This document shows, piece by piece, positions 18,036-28,693 of a stretch of 64,000 nt of DNA. The position numbers and the translations under genes are program-made. The DNA comes from Halomonas sp. (GTDB lineage Bacteria; Pseudomonadota; Gammaproteobacteria; Pseudomonadales; Halomonadaceae), in the NCBI RefSeq assembly GCF_020832045.1, contig NZ_JAFIFK010000012.1:62001-126000 (forward strand). Direction: 5' to 3'. Each line of letters starts with the position of its first letter. Within the stretch, counting starts at the first letter, position 1. The notes under the pieces were generated by a model. It ran no database searches and was not told the DNA's origin. It worked only from the letters and a program-made list of their open reading frames with translations.

Positions 18036-19130
18036 TCATGCCGACATCATGATGTCGAGATACTTCCTTGCTCTATCACGGGAATTGGAAAAACCCGTAG
18101 CGTGTTGCCTGGCAGCTTCTAGATTCAAAGCCACCTTTTCATCGCTGAAAAAGTATTGGTAGATCACATCGGCAATGTTTTCTGGGTCTATTGGATCAAA
18201 ATACAAGGCATAATCACCGCATACATTTCGGACAAAACCACGATCAGATGCAAACAACGGTTTCTTCATGGCCATGGCTTCTAGCGGTGAGGCCGAGAAA
18301 CATTCCAGATAGCTGGGAAACACTACTCCATCCAGTTTTTGGTAAAATTCAGGACACTGAGTAACTTTCAACGAACCAACATTGCTCATATGCTTTTTAA
18401 AAGTAACTGACTTCTCGTGCCATTCCTCATCTGTCAGAGTCACATAGAAGTCAGCTTCTATTGCATATTTTTGCTTTAGCCGATGTTTTACATGCGGCAG
18501 GATATCCAGATTCTTGTGGGGATAGTCTCGCGTGATTACGCCTAGTGACAACCGATTCATAATTGCATGCGGTGAATCGCGAACAAATTCTTGTAGATAC
18601 AACTTGGACAGACAATTATAGACAACGTGGATACGTTTCTTGACCCCCATTTCACGCAGTTTCTCCTCTACGTGTTCCAGCTCAACTACAAGATCATCTG
18701 CTTGAGTAAAGAATAATTTTTGAAGGAAGAACTGTAGACGCGTTTTCAGTTTGTCGCGGGTCGGCATACCCGCATAGATTTCGTTATCGGGATAGATGAT
18801 CCATGGTTGCGCAAACCCCACAACGCTTTTGAATTTCCTGCCGACCATGTACAGCGGCCCAAACACGGTAAAAACCACATCAAACTTGTTCAGTTCTTTT
18901 CTTAGTGGTGATCCAAGCTGCCAGAGGCCGTATACATCCATTACCTTGTAGCTCTTGAACCGAGTCGAATCGAAGTCCAGCCCCTGCAGGTTGGCATCCA
19001 CTTCGGATGAAACAAAAAGGGAAACTAATCCGCTTTCATCCAGATAAGACAACTCATGGACAAAGGAAGTAGCCACTTGCACCCCACCCCCTGCATGCAA
19101 ATTGCACGCATTTACCGCCAAAGATTTCAT
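18036..19130 (-). CDS. Glycosyltransferase family 4
   Basis: A 364-residue GT-B glycosyltransferase. The N-terminus NACNLHAGGGVQVATSFV is the usual glycine-rich GT4 opening; the C-terminal donor domain contains VISRDYPHKN-like LGVITRDYPHKNLD and VVFPSYLECFSASPLEAMAM, where the two glutamates of the E-x7-E motif fit. No signal peptide or membrane segment is seen, so it acts on the cytoplasmic face of the inner membrane. Donor and acceptor are unknown. It lies 43 bases upstream of capE and about 107 bases downstream of the EpsG-like gene, in the same minus-strand run. Confidence 0.9.
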   Translation of the reverse strand: MKSLAVNACNLHAGGGVQVATSFVHELSYLDESGLVSLFVSSEVDANLQGLDFDSTRFKSYKVMDVYGLWQLGSPLRKELNKFDVVFTVFGPLYMVGRKFKSVVGFAQPWIIYPDNEIYAGMPTRDKLKTRLQFFLQKLFFTQADDLVVELEHVEEKLREMGVKKRIHVVYNCLSKLYLQEFVRDSPHAIMNRLSLGVITRDYPHKNLDILPHVKHRLKQKYAIEADFYVTLTDEEWHEKSVTFKKHMSNVGSLKVTQCPEFYQKLDGVVFPSYLECFSASPLEAMAMKKPLFASDRGFVRNVCGDYALYFDPIDPENIADVIYQYFFSDEKVALNLEAARQHATGFSNSRDRARKYLDIMMSA

Positions 19131-19237
19131 GACGCAATATCCCTTCGGTCAATTATCGTTTCCCACGGGCAGCCATACTCTTTTGTGACAAGTCGAACTG
19201 GTTCACCCGGCCATACTATGGGTTCTTAACTGCCCAC

Positions 19238-20212
19238 TTAATCGTGCAGGCCGTGGAATGCGTTTCCGTATTCTATGATCCGTTCCACCATCCCGAATGT
19301 TGTCGTCATAAAATAAAGCGATGTTAGTAGAACACCTACATTAAAGCCGCCTCTGTAATGTACGGAAAAGAAAAGAAAGACCAGATACCCGAACATGTTT
19401 ACCCTATCTCCACTGAACAAGATAACCATTGACATCAGGAACGCGTAAACAATTACTACATCGCTTTTTTTCTTCGCATAGAGCAGGGACATTCCAAAGA
19501 AGATCAACATTCTCAAGGCTTGCCCACCCGTCATCATGTCCGCATCATCCGTATAAGCAAGAAACTTGTCATATAGCTGAGCTATAGAGATAACCACGGC
19601 GCCTGCCATAAGCGGCAGGGCAATGAAGAACACCTTATTCAGGCGTAGTCCGGTAAAAAACTGCTTCAGCTCGTCGCGGGCATAGATCAGCAGGGTCGAC
19701 GAAAAGATAATAATAGTGGAAACATGGGCCAGCAAACCGAGCGCGGAAAGCACAATGAAACGGAAACGTTTGTCGAAAACCACCCATGCGAAGAACATCA
19801 AAATGCATGCAACCTTGAGCCTCTCTGCATGCATATAAAGTATCCACAGATAAAAATTTGTCAACACGATAAGCAGAGCAATCGACTTGTAAGCACCGAG
19901 ATTAACCAGCAACCTAAATGAAGCGAAAGCCAGCAAGAAATTCAGAGCCGACATCATCACTTCCTTGGACATAACCCCCCCTAAAAAATACACCAGGGAG
20001 AAGTGGATCACTTCATTGGAAGAGAGTGTTCTTTGATAGAAATAAAATGCGTCGCCGAAGTTTAAGTTTGGAATGACGTCATAGACTAACCGGTAAAACT
20101 CCTGGTCTCCATAAATATAGAACGGAGACACTATCATACTCAGGACGAAGACGATACTGGCAACAGCCAGCGCATAGACATTCGCCTTGTCCACGTAAAT
20201 AGACTTGCTCAT
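19238..20212 (-). CDS. wzy: EpsG-like O-antigen/capsule repeat-unit polymerase (Wzy candidate)
   Basis: A 324-residue inner-membrane protein with about 9-10 helices and short loops. YIYGDQEFYRLVYDVI in the first periplasmic loop, SSNEVIHFSLVYFLG and the later AERLKVACILMFF segment resemble the EpsG family, often found as the Wzy polymerase in Wzx/Wzy loci. I start at ATG 20212, which has GGAG 7 bases upstream and gives M-S-K-S-I-Y; an ATG 48 bases earlier is open but has no ribosome site. It lies between two glycosyltransferase genes and close to the flippase gene, as expected for wzy. The sequence family is too variable for certainty. Confidence 0.72.
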   Translation of the reverse strand: MSKSIYVDKANVYALAVASIVFVLSMIVSPFYIYGDQEFYRLVYDVIPNLNFGDAFYFYQRTLSSNEVIHFSLVYFLGGVMSKEVMMSALNFLLAFASFRLLVNLGAYKSIALLIVLTNFYLWILYMHAERLKVACILMFFAWVVFDKRFRFIVLSALGLLAHVSTIIIFSSTLLIYARDELKQFFTGLRLNKVFFIALPLMAGAVVISIAQLYDKFLAYTDDADMMTGGQALRMLIFFGMSLLYAKKKSDVVIVYAFLMSMVILFSGDRVNMFGYLVFLFFSVHYRGGFNVGVLLTSLYFMTTTFGMVERIIEYGNAFHGLHD

Positions 20213-20279
20213 TTGCGCACTCCGCTCACGCCGCAGTGGTGATACCTCAGCACTTTCCATTTCCGACGCATGAGACCTA

Positions 20280-21251
20280 TCAAATAGAGAAGGACTTTCT
20301 TGCAGCTTTGAACATTTTTCTTGCCGGCTTGAAGAAGCGATAGAAACCAGGGATAAATTTATAGCACATGTAAATCGAGCGATTGACGAGCGTTACTAAA
20401 AAGCTTTTTTGGGATCTTACAATTCCTTCATTTACTTTCCTGGAAAGCTTGACTTCCAGGTTGTCGGGTATAGTAAAAAATCCATCGTAGACACGCTGGT
20501 TCTGTAACTCATGATTGACACCCGAATGCATGCCCGTTCCATCATGCCCCACCGACTTTGTCAGTGTCTTGGGCGGAAAAAGCGCAAATAGATTGAACCT
20601 ATTCATTCCAAGAAGCGCTTGTATATCGTTTGCTATCAAGTCGCCTTTAGCGATCACTGGCAAGGCCCGGATATTCGCAGGCGTTTGATGCTCCAAAGAA
20701 TGAAACAAAGACCAATTCCTCAGGAATTCGTCAGCCAGCAGTGGGGAAAGAAAAGAATCAGTTAAACTTTCCTTGTGCTTCCAGATCCCCGTGCCATAAG
20801 GTGTCTGCTCGTTCAAAAAGAAAGGCTTTTCTTCGAGACCATCCCCGCCCGGCATGATGTAGCCACATATAGCAAGCACTTTGTTATCATCGAAATATTT
20901 TTCCAGCCCGTCATTTATAAACCTCATGAATCCTTGGCCGACGACGACGTCATCCTCCATAGTGATCAGAGCGGGATGACGTTCAAATACGTATTCACGA
21001 GCCTGCTTGTAGTTGTCCTGTAAACCAAGGTTTTTTTCCCTGGCAAAAAGCACGAGCTCTTCGAATCCTTTTATAGTTTTGACGTAATCTCGAACCTTCT
21101 GGATGGCTTTTTCATCTTCCTTGCGATAAGGCGCATCGGATGCAATGTAAACGATCGTATGCGGTGCTTCCGGGCATCGCAACAGTGAGTCGATACACTG
21201 TCTTAAATGCTCGACACGATCATATACAGTGATTAATACTGGCGCGTACAT
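20280..21251 (-). CDS. Glycosyltransferase family 2
   Basis: A 323-residue GT-A fold enzyme. It opens with APVLITVYDRVEHLRQCIDSL, typical of GT2 nucleotide-binding domains, and contains the metal-binding acidic motif MEDDVVVGQGF. The C-terminal third is basic (PGFYRFFKPARKMFKAARKS) and probably binds the membrane surface. ATG 21251 has GGAG 6 bases upstream; the ATG four codons earlier has the ribosome-like sequence directly abutting it. It starts 13 bases after the flippase gene ends. Sugar specificity is unknown. Confidence 0.88.
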   Translation of the reverse strand: MYAPVLITVYDRVEHLRQCIDSLLRCPEAPHTIVYIASDAPYRKEDEKAIQKVRDYVKTIKGFEELVLFAREKNLGLQDNYKQAREYVFERHPALITMEDDVVVGQGFMRFINDGLEKYFDDNKVLAICGYIMPGGDGLEEKPFFLNEQTPYGTGIWKHKESLTDSFLSPLLADEFLRNWSLFHSLEHQTPANIRALPVIAKGDLIANDIQALLGMNRFNLFALFPPKTLTKSVGHDGTGMHSGVNHELQNQRVYDGFFTIPDNLEVKLSRKVNEGIVRSQKSFLVTLVNRSIYMCYKFIPGFYRFFKPARKMFKAARKSFSI

Positions 21252-21264
21252 TTCAGGCTCCATC

Positions 21265-22575
21265 CTAAACTAATTTCCGATATCGGTAGAAAACGACCAC
21301 GAACTGAACTGCATAGATAGTAATGGATATCAAGGCGTAGTAGAGCAGGAACTGCTTGACCGATGCATCGACCGAGATCGAAACCCAGGCTAGTAGTAGT
21401 ACCAGAACAAGATTCAGGGAATCGAAATACAGTTGAAGTTCCTGTTGTTCAATAAAATTAACCAACCCCGTCACCATTGGCGTGGTGCATAGGTAGAAAA
21501 GCACCATGATACAGATGATACTGGCGTATTCACCGGATACGGACCATTGCTGTCCGAAGACGAGAGAGAACAGCTGCTCTCCCCAGAGCATGGTGACCGC
21601 AATAGGAACCACCATAAGTAGCAGCATATATTTGACGATTTTCATCATTAACACATTGATTTCTTTTCCCCGGCTCTTGCCCAACTTGCAGATCTCCGCA
21701 TAGAAACCCTTCTCGACGGATCCGCCGACAAGTGCCATCGGTGCCACCAGAATGAAGAATGCCAGTGAGACATGACCGGTCGTCTCGGATCCAAACTGCC
21801 AGGCCACGTAAGCGGTAGGAAACCAGTGCGAGAACACTCCGATAATGGATGAGGGGGTATTGAAAAGGGCAAATTTCCTATAACGCCCGGCCAGGGTGAT
21901 CATCAGTTTTCGGTTGAGGCTGCCCAGCTCACTGCGATATTCAGAGCCGATAATTTTCAGAAAACGGTAGATACCTGCGAATTGTCCGGCCACGACGCTC
22001 AGAATCAATCCAAAGGCACCCATGGCCATGAAACCCAGTCCTACCCGCCCTGCCGCATAGACGATTGACTGGTTGATACGAGCCTTGGCGATATCCCCGA
22101 AGCGATACTCCCTGACCGCCAGTGACGTGAGGATTTCATAGACGCCACCTGCCACCAGGGCAATCACGAACAGGTACCAATAGCCGCCTATTTCCGGTGC
22201 ATCCAACGCCTCGAACAGAGGTGCTCCATAGAAGAACAGCACCAGCCCCGATAGGAAGCCGAAAAACACAACAATGCCCAGGGAGAGCCCGAGCAGATTG
22301 ATGACTCGAATCTTGGAGGTCTGCAGCGGGATTGCAGCGTGATAGCCCAGATGGCTGAAAGGCATCATGAGCATCAGGGCCAGAAGAAATATCTGCAATA
22401 CTCCGAGCTCAGAGGGGCCATAGAGACGGGTCACCACCGGCATTATCAAAAATGCCAGCAGTTGAGCCAGCGCCGTGCCGCTTCCCAGCACCACCACATT
22501 CCGCAGGAAGCCCTGCTTGAAGATGTTAGCCACGAATCCGCTTTGTTGAATTCCCGTCAACATCGGAATCTTCAT
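21265..22575 (-). CDS. wzx: Oligosaccharide flippase, Wzx/polysaccharide transporter family
   Basis: A 436-residue MATE/MVF-type membrane protein with about 12 helices. The opening NVVVLGSGTALAQLLAFLIMPVVTRLYGPSELG is the standard Wzx start (first helix, then a T-R-L-Y-G-P loop). It should move the undecaprenyl-linked repeat unit across the inner membrane. ATG 22575 overlaps the stop of the aminotransferase gene (ATGA); a GTG nine bases earlier is also open. Tight coupling to the aminotransferase gene suggests the flippase and the aminodideoxy sugar are coexpressed. Confidence 0.92.
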   Translation of the reverse strand: MKIPMLTGIQQSGFVANIFKQGFLRNVVVLGSGTALAQLLAFLIMPVVTRLYGPSELGVLQIFLLALMLMMPFSHLGYHAAIPLQTSKIRVINLLGLSLGIVVFFGFLSGLVLFFYGAPLFEALDAPEIGGYWYLFVIALVAGGVYEILTSLAVREYRFGDIAKARINQSIVYAAGRVGLGFMAMGAFGLILSVVAGQFAGIYRFLKIIGSEYRSELGSLNRKLMITLAGRYRKFALFNTPSSIIGVFSHWFPTAYVAWQFGSETTGHVSLAFFILVAPMALVGGSVEKGFYAEICKLGKSRGKEINVLMMKIVKYMLLLMVVPIAVTMLWGEQLFSLVFGQQWSVSGEYASIICIMVLFYLCTTPMVTGLVNFIEQQELQLYFDSLNLVLVLLLAWVSISVDASVKQFLLYYALISITIYAVQFVVVFYRYRKLV

Positions 22576-23669
22576 GGAATGCACGCCAGGATTCGTTGGG
22601 CGCTTTCAGTGTCCATATCACTCTGCAGCGGCAAGCAGAGGATCCGCGAGGCCACATCACGGGAGGTCGGCATTGCCTCTCCGCCCCCCAGAAAATCGAT
22701 AGAATCAAGCGAGGGGTAGAAATAGCGGCGTGCCTGACAGCCGTTAGACAGCAAGTGTGCCTGGATAGCGGTCGCCTGTGATTCACTCTCGAAGAGTAGC
22801 GGGAAGTACGCATAGTTTCGGGTACATTCGGGGTGCCACTCTTGTAACTGGTAGCGTGGCTCAAGCTCCCTCGTATACAAATCCCAGATTTTCTTCCGCT
22901 TGCCGAGATTGACTTCTATCTCGTCGAGGTTGCAAAGCCCCATGGCCGCCTGGAATTCGTTCATCTTTGCGTTGATTCCTAACAGATCGATTTCTTCGGG
23001 ATTCTTGATACCGAAGCCGATCATCCGCTGTGCTCGCAGCAGATCTTCCCGGTGTCGAAAGACGATGGCCCCCCCCTCGATGGTGTGAAACAACTTGGTG
23101 GAATGAAAGCTGAGGGTAGTCGCATCTCCTGCCCTAAGCAGGCTTTTCCCTCGATGTTTTACGCCAAAGGCATGGGCCCCGTCGTAAACCACCTTGAGGT
23201 CGTACTCGGCCGCCAACTCATCGATCGCATCAACGTCACAGCCGTTACCGAATACGTGTACTGGCACGATGCCTCGAGTACGGTGGGTTATCGCCGATCG
23301 AATTCCTTTGGGATTCATACACCAGGTGGTGGGATCAATATCCACGAACCGTGGCGTCGCCCCTTCCCAGGCCAGCGAACTGGAGGTCGCCACAAACGTA
23401 AAGGGCGTGGTAATCACCTCGGGCCGTTCGTTGTCCGCTCCCTTCATGCCGGGTCCCGTGATGTTCAAGACTCGGTAGGCGATCTGTAACGCAAGCGTTC
23501 CGTTAGAGACCAGCAAAAGATTTTCGACGCCGAGGTAGTCCTCGAGACGCGTCGTCAACTCTTCGAGCAGTGGTCCGTTGTTGGTCAGCCATCGACGGGA
23601 GTATATCCCGTCGATGTAGCGGTCAAGGCGTTCACGGCTTGGTAGATAAGGGCTGGCGACAGGTATCAT
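22572..23669 (-). CDS. DegT/DnrJ/EryC1/StrS sugar aminotransferase, VioA-like
   Basis: A 365-residue PLP-dependent aminotransferase. The lysine that binds PLP is K192 in [15 protein letters not shown], with D163 in [10 protein letters not shown] stacking the cofactor. [14 protein letters not shown] near the start resembles VioA, which aminates C4 of dTDP-4-keto-6-deoxyglucose. The adjacent rmlA and rmlB make exactly that substrate, and no rmlC or rmlD is present in the window, so the likely product is a dTDP-4-amino-4,6-dideoxyhexose (glucose or galactose form not resolved). It shares 4-base ATGA overlaps with both rmlA and wzx. Confidence 0.88.
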   Translation of the reverse strand: MIPVASPYLPSRERLDRYIDGIYSRRWLTNNGPLLEELTTRLEDYLGVENLLLVSNGTLALQIAYRVLNITGPGMKGADNERPEVITTPFTFVATSSSLAWEGATPRFVDIDPTTWCMNPKGIRSAITHRTRGIVPVHVFGNGCDVDAIDELAAEYDLKVVYDGAHAFGVKHRGKSLLRAGDATTLSFHSTKLFHTIEGGAIVFRHREDLLRAQRMIGFGIKNPEEIDLLGINAKMNEFQAAMGLCNLDEIEVNLGKRKKIWDLYTRELEPRYQLQEWHPECTRNYAYFPLLFESESQATAIQAHLLSNGCQARRYFYPSLDSIDFLGGGEAMPTSRDVASRILCLPLQSDMDTESAQRILACIP

Positions 23670-24525
23670 TTCATGATGCTCAACAGGTAACGACCATAGC
23701 AGTTCTTTGCCAAGGCATCGCCGGCCGTCAGGACCTCATCGCGGGTCAGCCAGCCATTGTTCCAAGCAATTTCTTCCAAGCAGGCGATCTTGAAACCCTG
23801 CAAGCGTTCGATGGTCTCGACGAACTGCGCTGCTTCAAGCAGGCTTTCATGGGTACCCGTATCCAGCCAAGCAAACCCCCGTCCCAATTCCTCGACCCTC
23901 AAACTCCCTCTTTCCAGGTACGCCTGGTTGACACTAGTAATTTCCAGCTCACCGCGATGGGAAGGCTTCACGTGGCGCGCGATATCGATGACGTCGTTAT
24001 CGTAGAAATAGAGACCGGTTACCGCATAATTCGATTTAGGGTTCTTCGGTTTCTCTTCGATGGAGATAACACGATTGTCATCGTCATACTCCACCACGCC
24101 GAAGCGTTCAGGATCCTTGACCTGGTAGCCGAAAACCGTGGCCCCGTCCGTCCGGCTTGCCGCCATCTTCAGCTTGGGGCTGAATCCATGACCGTAGAAA
24201 ATATTGTCGCCAAGCACCAGACATACGCTGTCGTCGCCGATGAACTCCTCGCCGATAAGAAAGGCTTGGGCCAGGCCATCCGGACTCGGCTGGGTCGCAT
24301 AGCTGAGTGAAATACCGAACTTGCTGCCGTCACCGAGCAGACGTCGAAAGCTGATATTGTCGTCGGGGGTTGTAATCACGAGGATGTCCCTTATACCGGC
24401 CAGCATCAGCACCGATAGCGGGTAATAGATCATCGGCTTGTCGTGGATCGGCAACAATTGCTTCGACACGCCCATGGTCACGGGATAGAGCCGTGTTCCG
24501 CTGCCTCCCGCTAGGATGATACCTT

Positions 24526-24529
<4 letters not shown>
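23666..24529 (-). CDS. rmlA: Glucose-1-phosphate thymidylyltransferase
   Basis: A 287-residue nucleotidyltransferase, the normal RmlA length, making dTDP-glucose from glucose-1-phosphate and dTTP. Signature motifs are [11 protein letters not shown] near residues 8-18, [12 protein letters not shown], and [18 protein letters not shown] 24529 overlaps the rmlB stop (ATGA) and gives the canonical start M-K-G-I-I-L-A-G-G; the frame stays open upstream inside rmlB but that extension is not family-like. In this locus it feeds rmlB and the aminotransferase rather than a visible rhamnose pathway. Confidence 0.97.
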
Positions 24530-25602
<1,073 letters not shown>

Positions 25603-25832
25603 GCCTGCTTCACCATCCTGGTTGTCATAACACATGCTTGAGTGTCATCAAGCTGCCGACATTGCTCGACAGCAGGGAACCTCGACCAGACAAAGCAATT
25701 ACCTTGAGGCCTCGTATGAGTGGTGTGGCCACATGTGTTGGCTTGGTCTTAAGTTCTTCGCTAGCTTGAAGTCGGGGCAGGCCCATCCGTCAGTGCGTAG
25801 GCTCACTCGAATGACGCATAGGGCCATGAGAA

Positions 25833-28127
25833 TTACTTGTACGCATAGTTGTAATAGCCGTAGCCGAAGTTGACTGCTGCCTTGCGTTCCATGCCATTCA
25901 TGATGGCGCCCTTTACGGTGACGCCGGCCCTCTCGAGACGTCCCTTTGCCAATTCCAGCTCGCGAACTGGATTTAACTGGAACCTGGCCACCATCAAGGA
26001 TGTGCCACACTGGGCGCCGATAACGGCGGCATCGGTCACGGCCAGGATGGGGGGTGTATCAATGATCACCATATCGAACTGCCTGCTGGCCTCTTCAAGG
26101 AACTCGGAGAAACTGGCCGTCATCAGCAGCTCGGAAGGGTTGGGCGGTGCTATGCCGCGCGTTACAAAGCTCAGCCCAGGCACGGCCGATTCGCGGATTA
26201 CCTCGTCCATCGTCCGGGTTCCACTCAGCATTTCGGAAAGGCCCGCCTCATTCTTGTCACTGAAGCTATGGTGCAGATGCCCCTTTCGCATATCGGCATC
26301 CACCACCAGGACACGCTGTCCTGCCTGGGCACAGGCGGCCGCCAAGTTCACGGCGATGAAGCTTTTGCCGATATTGGGACTAGGTCCGGTAATCATCAGG
26401 CAATTGTTGGTGCTCTCGAGCATGGCGAAGTGCAGACTGGTGCGCAGGCCCCGGATCGCCTCCATGGCCGTGTCGGCAGGCGCTTGCTTTGCGAGCAGGC
26501 CGGTCGAGACATCGCGACCGTGCTGCTCGCGGCGATGCTTCATGCGACGAACGAGCTTCTGTTGCTCCTCGGAAAGGGGGACGGTCGCATAGACCGGCAT
26601 GCCGGCATTCTCGATCTGATCCGGCGATTCGATACCGCGGTTCAGCACATTGCGCAGCAGCACAATGCCAACTGCCAGCAGACCGCCCAGCAGAATGGAT
26701 CCCCCCAGCACCATCAGCTTTCGGGGCTGGATCGGCGAGGCTGCCACCTGGGTTGTATCGATGATGCGCACGTTACCCACGGTACCCGCCCGGGCGACCT
26801 GCAATTCCTGCATCTTGTTGAGCACGTTGACGTAAATGGCCTGAGTCACCTCGACATCCCGTGTCATACGCACCACTTCTTGCTGGGCCTGGGGCATCTG
26901 GTTGACTCTTGCGTTTAGCGCCTCACGGTCATTGTTGAGCTGGTTCTTCTGGCGTAGCAGCGACTGGTAGCTCGGGTGATTGGTGGTATAACGCTGGGCC
27001 AGCTCTGCCTCCTTGAACTCCAGCTCACTCAAATGACGCTCGAGTTCCACGAACTGGTTGATCACGGCCTGAGCCTCGGAATTGAGGTCGACGCTGTCCA
27101 TATTGATGCGGTATTGGTTGAGTGCATCCTCGGCGGCGGCCAGTTGGTTGCGCAGTTCAGGCCCCTGCTCTTCCAGGAACTCAAGACTCTTCTCGGCCTC
27201 GGCCGATTGCCGTTCGACGTTCTGGGTCAGATAGGTTTCCGTCACCGCATCCAGTGCACGGCGGATCTGTTCCGGATCCGGCCCGGTCATGGCCAGCTCC
27301 AGCATGCCGGTACCACCGCCACGCACACCGCCCACTTCCTCGACCTGCAACCGCTCCCCGAGCTGACGAATCGCCTCGGCACGGGTCAGGCGTGTTAGCG
27401 AGAATTCGGCCCCAGGCGCCGCATCGAGCGCCGCCACACGCAGATAGATATCACCGCCCCTAAAGACGGACAGCTCCCCCACGCGACCATCGCCGAGCCA
27501 TTCCTCACCCAGGGACAACGAGTACCCATCGTTTCCGCGAGATACCAGGGAAAGCTTCTTGCCCCGCAAAGCGTCGCTCACATCGAAGCGGCCCAGAGTA
27601 ATAGACTCGTTACCCCACACCTCAGGACGATCACGCAGGAAGCTAGGTACGGAGAACCCACTTTTGAGAACGGCAGGTACCTTGAGATCATTCAGGAAAT
27701 CCAACTGCACCACATCTCGATCCAGTATCGCGGGTCGCTGAATCCCATGCCGCCTCACGAAATCGCCGATCAGCGGCACCCGACGCGGCTGCACCACCAC
27801 GTCCAGGCCCATGCGATCCACCACTTCGCCAAGCACCATCCGCGAACGCAGGATACGTACCTCGGCTGCCGTGTTGACCGACAGCTGCGCATCGGACATG
27901 CCCATTATGTTGTCGACATCGCCCAGCGGACTGATGGACGAGCGTGTCTCGACATGGACCAGTGCGTCCCCTTTGTAGATCGGGGTTGCCAGAATCACAT
28001 AGGCCACACCAAGCATGGCGAACAGGCCGATAATGCCGATAAACAGTTTCTTGTGATCGAACATCAGTCCGATCATTCTTCCAATATCAACATCGTCTTT
28101 TCTGGGCGTTTCGGTATTTTTTGACAT
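25833..28127 (-). CDS. wzc: Polysaccharide co-polymerase and tyrosine autokinase Wzc
   Basis: A 764-residue inner-membrane protein controlling capsule or EPS chain length and export. The Wzz-type periplasmic domain lies between membrane helices at about 28-48 and 472-492, with long coiled coils around 300-440. The BY-kinase domain follows: Walker A 581-589 (GPSPNIGKS, Asn where Gly is usual), Walker A' 606-612 (VLVVDAD) and Walker B 686-693 (MVIIDTPP). The C-terminus carries five tyrosines in nine residues (756-763) that are the expected autophosphorylation sites. ATG 28127 gives M-S-K-N-T; upstream codons are not family-like. Wza and Wzb lie 8 kb away. Confidence 0.95.
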   Translation of the reverse strand: MSKNTETPRKDDVDIGRMIGLMFDHKKLFIGIIGLFAMLGVAYVILATPIYKGDALVHVETRSSISPLGDVDNIMGMSDAQLSVNTAAEVRILRSRMVLGEVVDRMGLDVVVQPRRVPLIGDFVRRHGIQRPAILDRDVVQLDFLNDLKVPAVLKSGFSVPSFLRDRPEVWGNESITLGRFDVSDALRGKKLSLVSRGNDGYSLSLGEEWLGDGRVGELSVFRGGDIYLRVAALDAAPGAEFSLTRLTRAEAIRQLGERLQVEEVGGVRGGGTGMLELAMTGPDPEQIRRALDAVTETYLTQNVERQSAEAEKSLEFLEEQGPELRNQLAAAEDALNQYRINMDSVDLNSEAQAVINQFVELERHLSELEFKEAELAQRYTTNHPSYQSLLRQKNQLNNDREALNARVNQMPQAQQEVVRMTRDVEVTQAIYVNVLNKMQELQVARAGTVGNVRIIDTTQVAASPIQPRKLMVLGGSILLGGLLAVGIVLLRNVLNRGIESPDQIENAGMPVYATVPLSEEQQKLVRRMKHRREQHGRDVSTGLLAKQAPADTAMEAIRGLRTSLHFAMLESTNNCLMITGPSPNIGKSFIAVNLAAACAQAGQRVLVVDADMRKGHLHHSFSDKNEAGLSEMLSGTRTMDEVIRESAVPGLSFVTRGIAPPNPSELLMTASFSEFLEEASRQFDMVIIDTPPILAVTDAAVIGAQCGTSLMVARFQLNPVRELELAKGRLERAGVTVKGAIMNGMERKAAVNFGYGYYNYAYK

Positions 28128-28693
28128 GGCAGCACCACGATGACGTATTTCGCGACAGTTGTTTTCCTGACACTTCATAAGCACCAGGACGTTGATCTTG
28201 CCTTGGGGACGTTGCTCTTATCTGAGGTTATATGTCGTTTCTCAACCGATACTCGGTGATGGGTAGCTCTACCATCATGTCAGTGCTCCAGATCTGATAG
28301 GTCGACAACGGCAAGTGCATTTAACGGCGTCTGGTCCCGTGAAAGCGCAAGTTCGAATCGCATTCCCGAAGAGAATTTTTCCACGCTACCGCCCGGGAGT
28401 TTCACTCGGCTATCTCCTTGCCGTCCAAGTACCTGGTGATTCTTGTGGTGATATCTGTCGTGATGCCTGCTTATCAGCGATAGATGGGTTATCGCCGTAG
28501 CGCTTAACTCCACCCCTACTTTTCACTACATAAGCTTACATTTTGAAAAGGCACCTGCCTGCTTGGTTTTCCTGCTCCCCCCCTGGATTAGCTTTCTAGT
28601 CTCGCAGGGCATGGAGCGTGCTACGGTGCCGTGAATAGGCCCGTTCAGAGGGCCAAGCCTACGGCGCAACCGAAAGGCAAATCAGGGATGCGT
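28128..28693 (-). other. Long non-coding leader of the wzc transcript
   Basis: 566 bases without a supported gene between the glycosyltransferase stop (28694) and wzc. It contains the ops element at 28382-28393, about 255 bases upstream of the wzc start. I looked for a -35/-10 pair on the minus strand and found only weak matches in the AT-rich part around 28500-28550. A GTTCGAATC near 28350 resembles a tRNA T-loop but no tRNA fold surrounds it. Confidence 0.6.
28382..28393 (-). promoter_or_regulatory. ops element (RfaH recruitment site) upstream of wzc
   Basis: On the minus strand the sequence reads GGCGGTAGCGTG, identical to the 12-base E. coli ops core that pauses RNA polymerase and loads RfaH from the non-template strand. 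It lies in the untranslated leader of wzc in the correct orientation. Downstream lie about 18 kb of same-strand polysaccharide genes, the kind of long operon RfaH protects from Rho. No RfaH gene is in the window. Confidence 0.85.

Noticed and set aside
28340-28370. tRNA T-loop-like sequence GTTCGAATC
   Set aside because: No acceptor, D or anticodon stems can be built around it.
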